Assembly: GCF_021533195.1 (NCBI RefSeq)
Contig: NZ_JAJNKB010000001.1
Span: 186,001-250,000 of the forward strand
From: Portibacter marinus
GTDB lineage: Bacteria > Bacteroidota > Bacteroidia > Chitinophagales > Saprospiraceae
Direction: 5' to 3'
DNA length: 64,000 nucleotides
Part shown: in pieces, positions 7,962-17,295 of the stretch
How the letters are laid out: every line of letters starts with the position of its first letter
Position numbering within the stretch: position 1 is the first letter of the stretch
Program-made: the position numbers and the translations under genes
Notes under the pieces: generated by a model
Told to the model about the DNA's origin: nothing
Databases searched by the model: none
Seen by the model: only the letters and a program-made list of their open reading frames with translations

Positions 7962-10900
7962 TTAAGATCTCTTTGCCTTCACCTTTAAATCTAACATCGG
8001 GAGCATCTTCACTGCTTCATTTATAGCTCTTACCGGACCATTTTTCGTTTGATTCAGTAAGGCTTCTTTCTCCAAAGTTTCTTCGATTAATGTTTCTGTA
8101 CGCTCCTGCTGCGCCTTTGTCGGTCTTGCAGGCACTCGATCTATAGCAAACAAGATGGATAGTATCTCCTCTCTTAGCCTTGGTCTTGTCCGATAATTCA
8201 TGGATCCCGGAGGTCGTATCAATTCGTTGCGCTGGTTGTCCAATTCCTGATTTACCGTTCCAATCATTTCTATTTGATCTTTATAGGCCTCGGCGTCTTC
8301 ACTGCTAAGTCGGTCTTTCAAATTACTGAGCTGTTCCTTAAGGGCATCAATATCATTGATCATCTCATGGGTACGAGATAAAATACCCGTTAAGCGATCA
8401 ACGGAAGCCTTGATCTCTTCATAATCTTCTTTTTCCAATTCTAGTCTTGGATCAGCCTTAACCTCAATAGTTTTTGTAAATGAATTACCATCCACTAATA
8501 CTTCGGCAGTATAAGTGCCTGGTACTATAGAAGGGCTAAAAGAACCCCTCCATCCTCCACCTTCATCGTTATCAAGTTTAGCGGGCTCGTCTGCTTGCAG
8601 ATCCCAGTTAATTACATTCAGACCTGCGATTAATGTGGTATCCTTAATCGTTCTGACAGTAAGACCAAGATCATTCTTTATGGTAACGACCAGTTCGCCG
8701 TCGGGCTTTTCTTTGGAGAATACATGAATACTCGCCCCATATTTCGGATTTTCAGCAATGTATGTTCGCTGCCCCATGTTTTCAATCTGTTGGTACATAT
8801 GCCATTTCACCGCTGGTCGTACGTCAAATACCATTACATCCTTTCCCTCAGTCTTTTTCATATCCAATAAGGATCCGGCATCGTCCATAATCCAAACGCC
8901 CCTGCCATGTGTACCGACAATGATGTCTCTCTCACGAGGATGAATCCGCAGGTCACGCACGGAGACCGGAGGCAAATTGTTGTTGATTCTGGTCCAATTT
9001 CCGCCTTTATCCCAACTGATATAAACACCATGTTCCATTCCCAAAACCAAAGTGTTTTCATTGTTAGGATCCTGACGAACTACTTTTACATAGTCATCCG
9101 AGGGTAATCCATTGGTCATCTTTTTCCAGGTCTTACCAAAGTCGGTAGTCATGTAAGCATAAGGTGTGAAATCATCGCTTCGATGATTGTCTACAGCAAC
9201 AAAGGCTGTTCCTGCATCATGCCAGGAAGCTTCGATCTTGCTTATCCAGGAAAATTCAGGAAGCCCGGGAAGCCGCTTATTCACATTGCTCCAGTTTTGC
9301 CCACCATCCATTGATACATGCAAATTTCCGTCGTCTGTACCAGCATAGAGAACCCCTGCCTGGACCGGCGATTCGGCAATATAAAGAATGGTACAATGAA
9401 ATTCAGCGGCCGTATTATCTTGATAAACTGTTCCTCCCGAAGTCCTCTGCTTATCTTTGTCGTTCGTCGTTAAATCCGGACTGATTACCGACCAGCTATA
9501 GCCGCGATCTGTACTCTTGAATATTACATTACCACCAAAGTAAACGGTATTCGGATCATGTGGCGAGATGTGAATGGGCGCGTCCCAGTTAAAGCGATAT
9601 TTATGATCTTCGATGGCATCGCCCGCCGAACCGGTTATTTTTGGAAAGGGATGAATGCTTCTCACCACACCAGTATTGGCATTGACATGAAATGGAACAC
9701 CTCCTTGTAAATTGGTATAAACTTCATGCTCGCTTCCTGGTATTGGCACAGCAAAATAGCCATCTCCATAACTTAACCGCTGCCAGTGTCGCTTCAAAAT
9801 TCCTTTTTGATTCAAAGAATTAGAAGGTCCTTTCCAGCAGCCATTGTCCTGCAAACCACCATAGACATTGTAAGGCTGCAACATATCGATGTCTAATTGG
9901 TAAAATTGAGACAGCTCGATATTGTTGATGATGTCCCAATTCTTACCTTCATCCCAGGATAATTGGAACCCACCGTCACTTCCACTGATCAAAAATTCAG
10001 AATTCGTGGGATCTATCCAAAATGATTGATGATCACCATGGACGTCATCTGCAATTCGATCAAATTTACCTCCTCCATCTGTAGATTTGTACAAGCCTCC
10101 TGAAAGGGAATACAAGGTATTTTCGTTGGTGGGATCAACGCGGATATCGCTATAGTAGAAAGGTCGGAAATTGATGTTTTTATTGTCATTGACCATTTTC
10201 CAAGAATTACCGTAGTCAGTAGACTTGAATAATGACCCTGCATCTTTGAATTCAGTGATGACATAGACGATATTTGGTTTCGATTGAGCGACTTGCACTC
10301 CTATGCGTGCCATGTCGCTGTCTGGAAAACCATTCATGATTTTTTCCCAGGTGTCACCACCATCTTTAGATTTGTAAACAGCCGTTTCTCGTCCACCGCC
10401 ATCAAATCTCCAGGGCTTTCTGCGGAAAGTCCACATTCCTGCGTACATGATTCTCGGATTAGAAAGGTCAATATCAATATCCGAACATCCCGTATCCTCA
10501 TCGAGATAAAGTACTTTCTTCCAGTTTTTACCACCATCGATCGTTTTAAATACTCCTCTTTCTTCATTTGGTCCCCATTCTCTACCTAGTGCACACACGC
10601 AAGCGATATCCGGATTATCTGGATGAACAACGATACGCTTGATGCGTTCTGTCTTCTCCAGACCAAGGTGTTCCCAGCTTTCTCCTGCATCGGTAGAACG
10701 ATAGACACCATGTCCATAGCCAACACTATTACGAGGATCTCCTTCGCCAGAGCCTAAGTAAATCACGTTATAATCAGAAGGAGCCACTTTTACTGCTCCG
10801 ACACTATAAGACTTTTGATCTTTAAAAACTTCCTTAAAGGTTGTTCCTCCGTTGACCGTTTTGTGCAATCCACCATCCGCTCCCGCGATATAGAAAGTGG

Positions 10901-11057
10901 TCGGATCTCCAGGTATTCCTTCGACTGCTGTGACTCTACCTCCCATATTAGCTGGACCAATAGCCCGCCACTTCATCTTGCTAAATGCAGTTTCCTGAGC
11001 AGATAATGGAAGGATAAAAAAGGCAAAGAGGACAAAGGTTAGAAAGCGAGAATTCAT
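7962..11057 (-). CDS. Secreted sortilin/BNR-repeat protein (often labelled glycosyl hydrolase)
   Basis: A 1031-residue secreted protein. The start at 11057 was chosen because MNSRFLTFVLFAFFILPLSAQ is a clean signal peptide; an in-frame ATG 23 codons earlier gives no signal. It contains many BNR/VPS10-type propeller blades of the form DGG..W or STDGG.SW (for example STDAGESWEHL, KSKDGGDTWEKI, SMDGGQNWSNV), ending with GTHGRGVWIMDD, which closes the propeller in this family. A beta-sandwich and a helical coiled C-terminal region follow. The group is abundant in marine Bacteroidota. The hydrolase label is historical, and no catalytic residues can be assigned; binding or peptide-handling roles are possible. 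Confidence 0.85.
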   Translation of the reverse strand: MNSRFLTFVLFAFFILPLSAQETAFSKMKWRAIGPANMGGRVTAVEGIPGDPTTFYIAGADGGLHKTVNGGTTFKEVFKDQKSYSVGAVKVAPSDYNVIYLGSGEGDPRNSVGYGHGVYRSTDAGESWEHLGLEKTERIKRIVVHPDNPDIACVCALGREWGPNEERGVFKTIDGGKNWKKVLYLDEDTGCSDIDIDLSNPRIMYAGMWTFRRKPWRFDGGGRETAVYKSKDGGDTWEKIMNGFPDSDMARIGVQVAQSKPNIVYVITEFKDAGSLFKSTDYGNSWKMVNDNKNINFRPFYYSDIRVDPTNENTLYSLSGGLYKSTDGGGKFDRIADDVHGDHQSFWIDPTNSEFLISGSDGGFQLSWDEGKNWDIINNIELSQFYQLDIDMLQPYNVYGGLQDNGCWKGPSNSLNQKGILKRHWQRLSYGDGYFAVPIPGSEHEVYTNLQGGVPFHVNANTGVVRSIHPFPKITGSAGDAIEDHKYRFNWDAPIHISPHDPNTVYFGGNVIFKSTDRGYSWSVISPDLTTNDKDKQRTSGGTVYQDNTAAEFHCTILYIAESPVQAGVLYAGTDDGNLHVSMDGGQNWSNVNKRLPGLPEFSWISKIEASWHDAGTAFVAVDNHRSDDFTPYAYMTTDFGKTWKKMTNGLPSDDYVKVVRQDPNNENTLVLGMEHGVYISWDKGGNWTRINNNLPPVSVRDLRIHPRERDIIVGTHGRGVWIMDDAGSLLDMKKTEGKDVMVFDVRPAVKWHMYQQIENMGQRTYIAENPKYGASIHVFSKEKPDGELVVTIKNDLGLTVRTIKDTTLIAGLNVINWDLQADEPAKLDNDEGGGWRGSFSPSIVPGTYTAEVLVDGNSFTKTIEVKADPRLELEKEDYEEIKASVDRLTGILSRTHEMINDIDALKEQLSNLKDRLSSEDAEAYKDQIEMIGTVNQELDNQRNELIRPPGSMNYRTRPRLREEILSILFAIDRVPARPTKAQQERTETLIEETLEKEALLNQTKNGPVRAINEAVKMLPMLDLKVKAKRS

Positions 11058-11373
11058 GTTCAATAGTTTAGTGGATCTAAAGATATAGAAAAAACCACTT
11101 TGAGTATTCATACATTCCCATTTCAATATTCGTGTCTCTCAAACTTAACGTACCTGATCTGGTCAATAACTGTAATTTTATTTTTTTATGTTGGCCATAA
11201 TATTAAGGTTAAAATTCGCTAAATCATACTTTGCAAAGGTCAACTAAGGAAGGACATTTAATATGATTTAAGAAAATTTAGCTGAAAATCAAAATGACTA
11301 ATAAAACCGTTCATCTCCTTCTGCGTTAAGATTATGCAGATATTTCAAAGATTTAAATCAGTATTTTGCGAAA
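11058..11373. other. Divergent intergenic region
   Basis: 316 bases between the BNR-repeat gene (minus) and the GH17 gene (plus), which must hold both promoters. On the minus strand, TATCTTTA about 20 bases upstream of the ATG is one base from the -7 consensus but has no matching TTTG at -33. No exact TTTG-N19-TAnnTTTG was found in either direction. Confidence 0.4.
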
Positions 11374-13188
11374 ATGAAATTTAGCGTAAAACTTCTACTT
11401 ATAACCTCGATAGCATTCTTGCTAGGTGGGTGTTCCCAAGGAATCAAGACCCATGTAACCGCAGCAGATATCCTTGGAAATCCTGAGTACCAGGCCATTT
11501 CTTACGGAGGTTATAGAGAAAATACCAGAGATGTAGTGCCCACTATACCGGAATTAAAAGATGATATGAAAATGCTATCTGCCATGGGTGTCAAACTATT
11601 AAGAACATACAATACACAACAATTTCCACATACGGCTAATCTTTTGCAGGCGATTAAACAATTGAAAGACGAAGATCCGAGATTTGAAATGTATGTGATG
11701 TTGGGTACCTGGATAGAGTGTGAGGGTGCATGGTCAGATTCTGTGAATCACGATAGAGGTAATGTAAAAAATAATACCGCGGAAATAGAAGCCGCTGTAA
11801 AAATGGCTCAGAACTATCCTGATATCGTCAAAATCATTGCCGTCGGAAATGAAGCGATGGTGCAATGGGCAGTCAATTACTTTGTTCGTCCAAATATCAT
11901 TCTCAAATGGGTGAATTATCTCAGAGAATCGCGGGACAGTGGAAAAATTCCTTCAGGGGTCTGGATAACGAGTTCTGACAATTTTGCATCCTGGGGAGGA
12001 GGTTCGAAAAGCTATCAGACAGCAGAATTGGCAGCATTGATGAAAGCTGTTGATTTCATATCTCTCCACACCTACCCTTTTCATGACACTCATTACAATC
12101 CTACATTTTGGGGTGTGCCAGAAGATCAGGAAGACTTATCTAAAGTACAACAAATTGAAGCTGCAATGTTAAGAGCGAAGAATTATGCCATTTCTCAATA
12201 TGCCAATGTTAAGGATTACATGACGAGTCTGGGACTTGATAAACCCATTCATATTGGTGAAACCGGATGGGCAACCATCGCAAGTTCTTCATATGGAGTT
12301 ACAGGTTCTCGGGCTGCAGATGAATATAAACAGAAACTATATTATCAGCACATGAGAGATTGGACAATGGAAGAAGGCATGTCCTGTTTCTATTTTGAAG
12401 CCTTTGATGAACAATGGAAAGATCAGGGAGATTCGTTAGGATCGGAAAATCATTTTGGGTTGATCAACCTTCAGGGAGAAGCGAAATATGCTTTATGGGA
12501 AATGGTGGATAATGGAATTTTTGAGGGACTGACCCGCAATGACTTACCAATTACAAAAACATATGGTGGCAATCGGAGTGAATTGATGAAAGACGTCTAT
12601 GCCCCGCCTCTGAAGCGTGAAATGGGACTTCTTGAAATCACAACTGTTAATGTAGACCGAAAAATTGGTGATCCAGTAGATGAAAATGTTTATGTGGTCA
12701 TTCACGAAACGCTGAAACCTAAGGTCGGGAATGACATGACTTACCCAAGTGGCAAGCTGAAACTGAATGCCTGGGAAGGCACTTGTGGTATTGAAATGAC
12801 ACAAGATCGAATCATAGAGATCCACACCGGTACTGGAGCGTGGTGGGGCTGTGGTTTGGAGTTCGCTGGAGCAACAGGCGAAGACCTTAGTCAATTTCAA
12901 TCTGGTCAATTAAAGTTTGAGATCAAAGGAAACACTCGATCCTCTTTCGAACTTGGGTTCCAAACTGGATCATATGGACAAGGAACGCAAATCAATAATC
13001 CGATCATTTTTGAGCCCGAGACTGACTATTTAATTACAGAGAATTGGAAATCCTATTCGATTCCCATCACAAAACTCAATCAGGGCGTAAATCTTGAAGA
13101 TGTAACAGCTCCTTTGTATTTGAGAGGGCAAAGGGATTTTGATGGAAAAGAAATTCATATCAAAAATGTATATTATTCCGCTAAATAA
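11374..13188 (+). CDS. GH17-type glucan hydrolase lipoprotein
   Basis: A 604-residue lipoprotein (lipobox LLGGC, lipidated Cys20). The first 400 residues form a GH17-like TIM barrel: the acid/base Glu160 sits in IAVGNEAM and the nucleophile Glu296 in IGETGWA, the standard GH17 pair. The C-terminal 180 residues look like a beta-sandwich carbohydrate-binding module (ending KEIHIKNVYY). GH17 enzymes act on beta-1,3-glucans such as laminarin, which fits a marine polysaccharide degrader. The lipid anchor would place it on the outer membrane. The gene ends convergently with the adenylate cyclase gene, and their 3' ends overlap by 16 bases. Confidence 0.85.
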   Translation: MKFSVKLLLITSIAFLLGGCSQGIKTHVTAADILGNPEYQAISYGGYRENTRDVVPTIPELKDDMKMLSAMGVKLLRTYNTQQFPHTANLLQAIKQLKDEDPRFEMYVMLGTWIECEGAWSDSVNHDRGNVKNNTAEIEAAVKMAQNYPDIVKIIAVGNEAMVQWAVNYFVRPNIILKWVNYLRESRDSGKIPSGVWITSSDNFASWGGGSKSYQTAELAALMKAVDFISLHTYPFHDTHYNPTFWGVPEDQEDLSKVQQIEAAMLRAKNYAISQYANVKDYMTSLGLDKPIHIGETGWATIASSSYGVTGSRAADEYKQKLYYQHMRDWTMEEGMSCFYFEAFDEQWKDQGDSLGSENHFGLINLQGEAKYALWEMVDNGIFEGLTRNDLPITKTYGGNRSELMKDVYAPPLKREMGLLEITTVNVDRKIGDPVDENVYVVIHETLKPKVGNDMTYPSGKLKLNAWEGTCGIEMTQDRIIEIHTGTGAWWGCGLEFAGATGEDLSQFQSGQLKFEIKGNTRSSFELGFQTGSYGQGTQINNPIIFEPETDYLITENWKSYSIPITKLNQGVNLEDVTAPLYLRGQRDFDGKEIHIKNVYYSAK

Positions 13189-14999
13189 CCATTGACATAA
13201 TACATATTCATGGGCCCTCTGTTTTTTACTTCAATTTGGCCTCTGTATTCACAATCGAAAACATCCTTCACCAAATCATAGGTATTTTGACTGATATTCA
13301 CCCGGCCTCTGTCAGAAAACGACTCCATCCGTGAAGCAACATTGACCGTATCACCCCATATGTCGTAGGAGAATTTTTTACTGCCTACCACACCCGCCAC
13401 CACTGGGCCGGTGTTGATTCCTATTCGAACATTGAAAGAAAACTCTGTGGATTTATCTGATTTGGCTTTCTCCACGAAATCAAGAATTTCAAGGGCAGCT
13501 TTCACCATTTTAACAGCATGATCATCTGTGGGAAAAGGTAAGCCCCCGGCACACATATAAGAATCTCCAATGGTTTTTATTTTCTCCAGGCCATATTTAT
13601 CAATGATTTCATCAAATGCCATGAAATAATATCCCAAACCAGTAACCAGAAGTTCTGGGCTAATGCGTTCTGATGCGGCAGTGAAGGCTTCAAAATCAGT
13701 AAACAACACTGTAACCGATTCAAACTTCTTAGCCTTTACCTTTCCAAACAATTTCAATTCTCGAGCCGTTTCTTCGGGTAAGATATTGGTCAAAAGGTTT
13801 TCTGAACGTGTCATTTCTTTCTCAATAATGGCATTGGTTCGTTTTGTAAATTCATTCCGTCTGTATAATGCAATTGCCAATAGTAAAATTAATAACAACG
13901 CTATGGCGGTGGCAAAGAACAGAATTTTTTGAGTTTGCTTTTGCTGATTACTCAGTTTTAGCTCTGCCTCAAATTGTGCGTTTTCAGAATCCCTACGAAT
14001 GTCGGCCATTTCCTGCACAGCTGCCAAATTTACCACGCTGTCTCTTACGGCAATGTATCTTTTGTAATAAGCTAAAGCGGCACTTGCATATCCGGTACGT
14101 TCATAAAGTGTGGACATTTTTAAATAGGCATCACTTATACGGGCTTTCAACCCATACTGCTTTGCTAAATCCAATGATCGTAGTGCATAATCAAAAGCTC
14201 TGTCCCAATCCTCTTTATCTGCATAAATATCTGACATGTAATTCAGGTAGGTGGTAATCGGTCTGTAGTCTCCTGCTTCTTCAAGTATCGAGACTGATTG
14301 CTTAATGTTCTCTTCAGCCTTATCTGTCAGGCCTTTCTGGGCAAATGCTAATCCTTTGTTGCCTAAGTTGTAGGCCAATGGGACCTTATTCTTCATTTTT
14401 TCGAAGAGTGGACCTGATTGATTGAAGTAGAACAAAGCAGAATCAGGTTTAGACCATTCCAGGTAGGTATCCCCTAAATTTTCTATTGCAATAGCATAAT
14501 TCAAAGTATCCTGCACCTTCCGAAAAATTTCGATAGCATCAGAATAATATTGAATGACATTTCTACGGTTGTCCATTCCTCCATAGACTGCAGCTAAGGC
14601 GGTGTAGGCCATGGCCAATTGTCTTTGATCTGAATTTTTATTGGAAATTTCGACAGCATTAAAATAGCTATCCAAGGCTTCACTTAAATCCCCCTTTTGT
14701 TGTAAGGCATTGCCTCGCTGCATATAGGCATTAAAGAGGTAATCATTGTAGCCCAGTCGGTTGGCCTCGATCATCAAAGTATCGCTATACATCAAAATTC
14801 GATCGGGGTCAGGTAAATTGAAGGCGATCTCAGATAAAATTTTGAGTTTATCTTCGGGACTCAATGTACCCGATTCATAAATCTTGATTAAGCTATCTGC
14901 CAGTAATTCATCCTGCGTAAAACTGGTTATCCAGCAACCTGTCAGACAAAGCACTAAGCATATTTTCACCCAACCTTTGCATTTCAAGTACAACTTCAT
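13173..14999 (-). CDS. TPR-containing class III adenylate cyclase
   Basis: A 608-residue membrane protein: a signal segment (1 to about 28), about seven tetratricopeptide repeats (60-320), a transmembrane helix (FATAIALLLILLLAIAL), then a cytoplasmic class III cyclase domain from about 425. All catalytic positions are present: metal-binding Asp435 (FTDFEAFT) and Asp479 (TIGDSYM), adenine-recognition Lys475 and Asp546 (YDIWGD), and Asn553 and Arg557 (NVASRME). This predicts adenylate rather than guanylate cyclase activity. The periplasmic TPR part is likely the sensor. The ATG at 14999 is ten bases after the stop of the upstream small gene, so it is the last gene of a three-gene unit (15994 to 13173). 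Confidence 0.92.
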   Translation of the reverse strand: MKLYLKCKGWVKICLVLCLTGCWITSFTQDELLADSLIKIYESGTLSPEDKLKILSEIAFNLPDPDRILMYSDTLMIEANRLGYNDYLFNAYMQRGNALQQKGDLSEALDSYFNAVEISNKNSDQRQLAMAYTALAAVYGGMDNRRNVIQYYSDAIEIFRKVQDTLNYAIAIENLGDTYLEWSKPDSALFYFNQSGPLFEKMKNKVPLAYNLGNKGLAFAQKGLTDKAEENIKQSVSILEEAGDYRPITTYLNYMSDIYADKEDWDRAFDYALRSLDLAKQYGLKARISDAYLKMSTLYERTGYASAALAYYKRYIAVRDSVVNLAAVQEMADIRRDSENAQFEAELKLSNQQKQTQKILFFATAIALLLILLLAIALYRRNEFTKRTNAIIEKEMTRSENLLTNILPEETARELKLFGKVKAKKFESVTVLFTDFEAFTAASERISPELLVTGLGYYFMAFDEIIDKYGLEKIKTIGDSYMCAGGLPFPTDDHAVKMVKAALEILDFVEKAKSDKSTEFSFNVRIGINTGPVVAGVVGSKKFSYDIWGDTVNVASRMESFSDRGRVNISQNTYDLVKDVFDCEYRGQIEVKNRGPMNMYYVNGYLAE

Positions 15000-15009
15000 A
15001 TAAAAAGCA

Positions 15010-15468
15010 TCAATTGCTAAATTTGGTCTTGATAGCAGCGGTAATAGTATATATCTCTGGGTCAGAACCAATAGTGTAGAGTAGATCGTATACGTAATCT
15101 TCTTCACCTCCTCTAACGATGGTAGCTGTAATGGTGCCATCTCCCGTTAAAGTATTAGAAGTAAAAATACGCGGACCGCTAACGTAGTGGACACCAATAA
15201 TATTTATGGGATCTGTAGATTTGTCAGAAGATTTAGCTTTCCACAAAACTGAATCACCCACATTGGCCCAAACGGTGAAATTTTCACCTTTAGATTTTAT
15301 TAGAAACGACGTGTTACTTTCTGAGCTGAGAGATTGTTTTTCTTGCTGATTGGGACTATCAATATCAACTGTCAAAATGAGTTTGTGCAATTCTTGAGCT
15401 TTAGTGTTGACAACGCAACAACTAAAGATCAATAATAGAAATAATGGAGAATAGGCTTTAATCATCAT
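15010..15468 (-). CDS. Small secreted protein, middle gene of the cyclase unit
   Basis: A 152-residue protein with a signal peptide (cleavage near VNTKAQ). No family is recognised with certainty. After the signal it is predicted to be all-beta, with hydrophobic strands such as KLILTVDI and DSVLWKAKS. Near the end is YDLLYTIGSDPEIYTI, a Y-x-x-x-Y...DPxI pattern also present in the product of the upstream gene (15509-15994), so the two look like distant paralogues. It may bind a ligand or polymer in the periplasm in front of the TPR cyclase encoded ten bases downstream. That role is inferred from gene order only. Confidence 0.75.
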   Translation of the reverse strand: MMIKAYSPLFLLLIFSCCVVNTKAQELHKLILTVDIDSPNQQEKQSLSSESNTSFLIKSKGENFTVWANVGDSVLWKAKSSDKSTDPINIIGVHYVSGPRIFTSNTLTGDGTITATIVRGGEEDYVYDLLYTIGSDPEIYTITAAIKTKFSN

Positions 15469-15508
15469 AAACTCATGTTAGAAAGGTAAAAACTACCTCA
15501 ATCAACAA

Positions 15509-15994
15509 CTATGTATTGCCTACTTTAATTTTTGGGTCGATCTCATAAAACTTAAAAAAATCACCCTTCATTTTAAAGCGTATGCTATATTCATAGTCTT
15601 TATCTTCTAATGTATTTCTTTTAGGGTTTGCCTTTACCTTCTCCTTGCCATTGATCATCGTTCCTTTTACAATTTCAGAATCAAAAATATTGGTACCTCT
15701 AATAAATGATATTCTCCTGATTTTAACCTCTACGTCGCCTGTAGTTTTGCCTTGCCATTCAATAACGTCTGACGAATCAACTTGAATAGTAAATAGTTTG
15801 GGATTATTAGGATCATTAAACACCAATTTATCCGCCGGTTCGACACTGAAAGTACATCCACCAGGAGCGTTTCTGTCATTTCCCAGTAGTGTGGTATCTA
15901 CTGTCAATGTAATAAAGACGGTTGGAGTTTGTGCTTGCAGTTTTCCGCAAAGTAATAGTACGGAAAGTAATAATAGATTTTTTAAGGGGTTCAT
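15509..15994 (-). CDS. Small secreted protein, first gene of the cyclase unit
   Basis: A 161-residue protein. The ATG at 15994 gives a clean signal peptide (MNPLKNLLLLSVLLLCGKLQAQ); an upstream in-frame start adds 18 residues without a signal. The mature part is beta-rich with CTFSVEPADKLVF, VIEWQGKTTGDVEV and a C-terminal YEYSIRFKMKGDFF, then EIDPKIKV. The layout (W in the middle, Y-x-Y strand, final DPxI strand) matches the next gene product and recalls AidA/PixA-like or similar beta-sandwich proteins, though that link is not secure. It leads a unit with 40- and 10-base gaps that ends in a TPR adenylate cyclase. Confidence 0.75.
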   Translation of the reverse strand: MNPLKNLLLLSVLLLCGKLQAQTPTVFITLTVDTTLLGNDRNAPGGCTFSVEPADKLVFNDPNNPKLFTIQVDSSDVIEWQGKTTGDVEVKIRRISFIRGTNIFDSEIVKGTMINGKEKVKANPKRNTLEDKDYEYSIRFKMKGDFFKFYEIDPKIKVGNT

Positions 15995-16322
15995 TGTCTT
16001 TAGGTTTAAGTAGTAAATTCTATATTCTGTAGGTGTTCTTGAATTCAAAATTAAAGTTATGAAATTTAATGCTCATTCTGCCATTAGATGGTAATTTCTA
16101 GATTTTATTTACTGTGACTTTAAACTACTGAGAATAATTGATGTCTAGATTTCGGGAATTATCCATATACCAAACGCTCACTTATCCTTACAAACCATGC
16201 TCATTCATGTAATGTAGCGGCTTATAAACATCAATTTATCATCATTTCTACTCAACACTGTGTACTGTAAGATTTGTTATTGTTTATTTGTTGCATTCTA
16301 CAAATACACTTAAAATCAGTTC
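15995..16322. other. Divergent intergenic region
   Basis: 328 AT-rich bases between the cyclase unit (minus) and the decayed surface-protein gene (plus). It should hold the promoter of the three-gene cyclase unit, but no exact Bacteroidota -33/-7 pair was found. No hairpin or RNA gene was seen. Confidence 0.4.
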
Positions 16323-17119
16323 ATGACATTATTGCAAAAAATAGCGATAGGTATTACTATCATTGCAGTAATGCTAGCGCCCAGTTCAATCCTTTTCGCC
16401 CAACAAAACAATATGGGGATTGCAACTACTAATCATGATCCAAGTGCCATTCTCGAGATCACATCAGAGGAAAAGGGATTTCTTCCTCCCAGAATCACCA
16501 AAGCTCAAAGAGATCAAATTCATGATCCAGCGATCGGATTAATGATTTTCTGTACTGATTGTGGAGTTTATGGGGAATGGCAAAGTTATCGCGGCGGAGG
16601 TTGGAATTCGCTTTCCTTAAGTTTTCGAGCAGAATATGAAATCATAGAAGAAGTGACTGATGTTGCTAATTAGTGACCTACAGGTATCGCCACAACAGCG
16701 GGTGATATGATTAGCTACAAAATTTTCATTAACAACACACGTAATGTAGATGTAACAGGCGTTGCAGTTAATGACCCTTTATTAGGAAGTGTTTTGACCG
16801 GGAAAACCGAATCTACAGAAGATAACGATACTTTGTCAGTGTATGAATCCTTTATCCATATTGGAAGCATATAGTCACTCAAGCAGGCTTTGATTATGAA
16901 GGTGGAGGTGATGGTGGTAATATGGCAGGTCATGCGAGGATATACGAATATTCGGATAATCCGTGGACACAGATCATTACAGATATTGATGGCCAGCAAA
17001 CCAATGAGCAATTTGGAGAAGCCGTTTCTATCTCTGCTGATGGTGCCAGGTTTGGAATTAGCGCTAGTAATAATGATCAAGTATTTCAAAATATGGGAAA
17101 AGTGAGAGTTTATGAATAG
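16323..17119 (+). pseudogene. Decayed surface-protein gene (tail-fibre-like N-terminus, DUF11-like and FG-GAP-like pieces)
   Basis: The first piece (16323-16670) encodes a signal peptide and the well-known Bacteroidota N-terminal pattern SAILEITSEEKGFLPPRIT, then GLMIFCTDCG. It ends at two consecutive in-frame stops, TAG TGA (16671-16676). The same frame then continues PTGIATTAGDMISYKIFI and VTGVAVNDPLLGS, a DUF11-type beta-sandwich repeat, to a stop at 16872-16874. In another frame, up to 17119, lies an FG-GAP-like blade (AGHARIYEYS, FGEAVSISADGARFGI, GKVRVYE). Together these are remnants of one large adhesin-like protein that has lost most of its length by stops, a frameshift and deletions. 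Confidence 0.75.
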
Positions 17120-17295
17120 TTGATATTGGTCGCTTTGCAGAATCACGCGAGGGATAAAATCGTTTTCCAAAGTTGCAATGGCTCTAGGTTAGGAAAATTC
17201 ACTAAACTTCCACCTTGTCTACCATTTGTCTCCCCTATATATTTCGTTTTCAGAGCAATGATGCATAAGCTTGCAGCAGTAAAATCTAAAATGTA

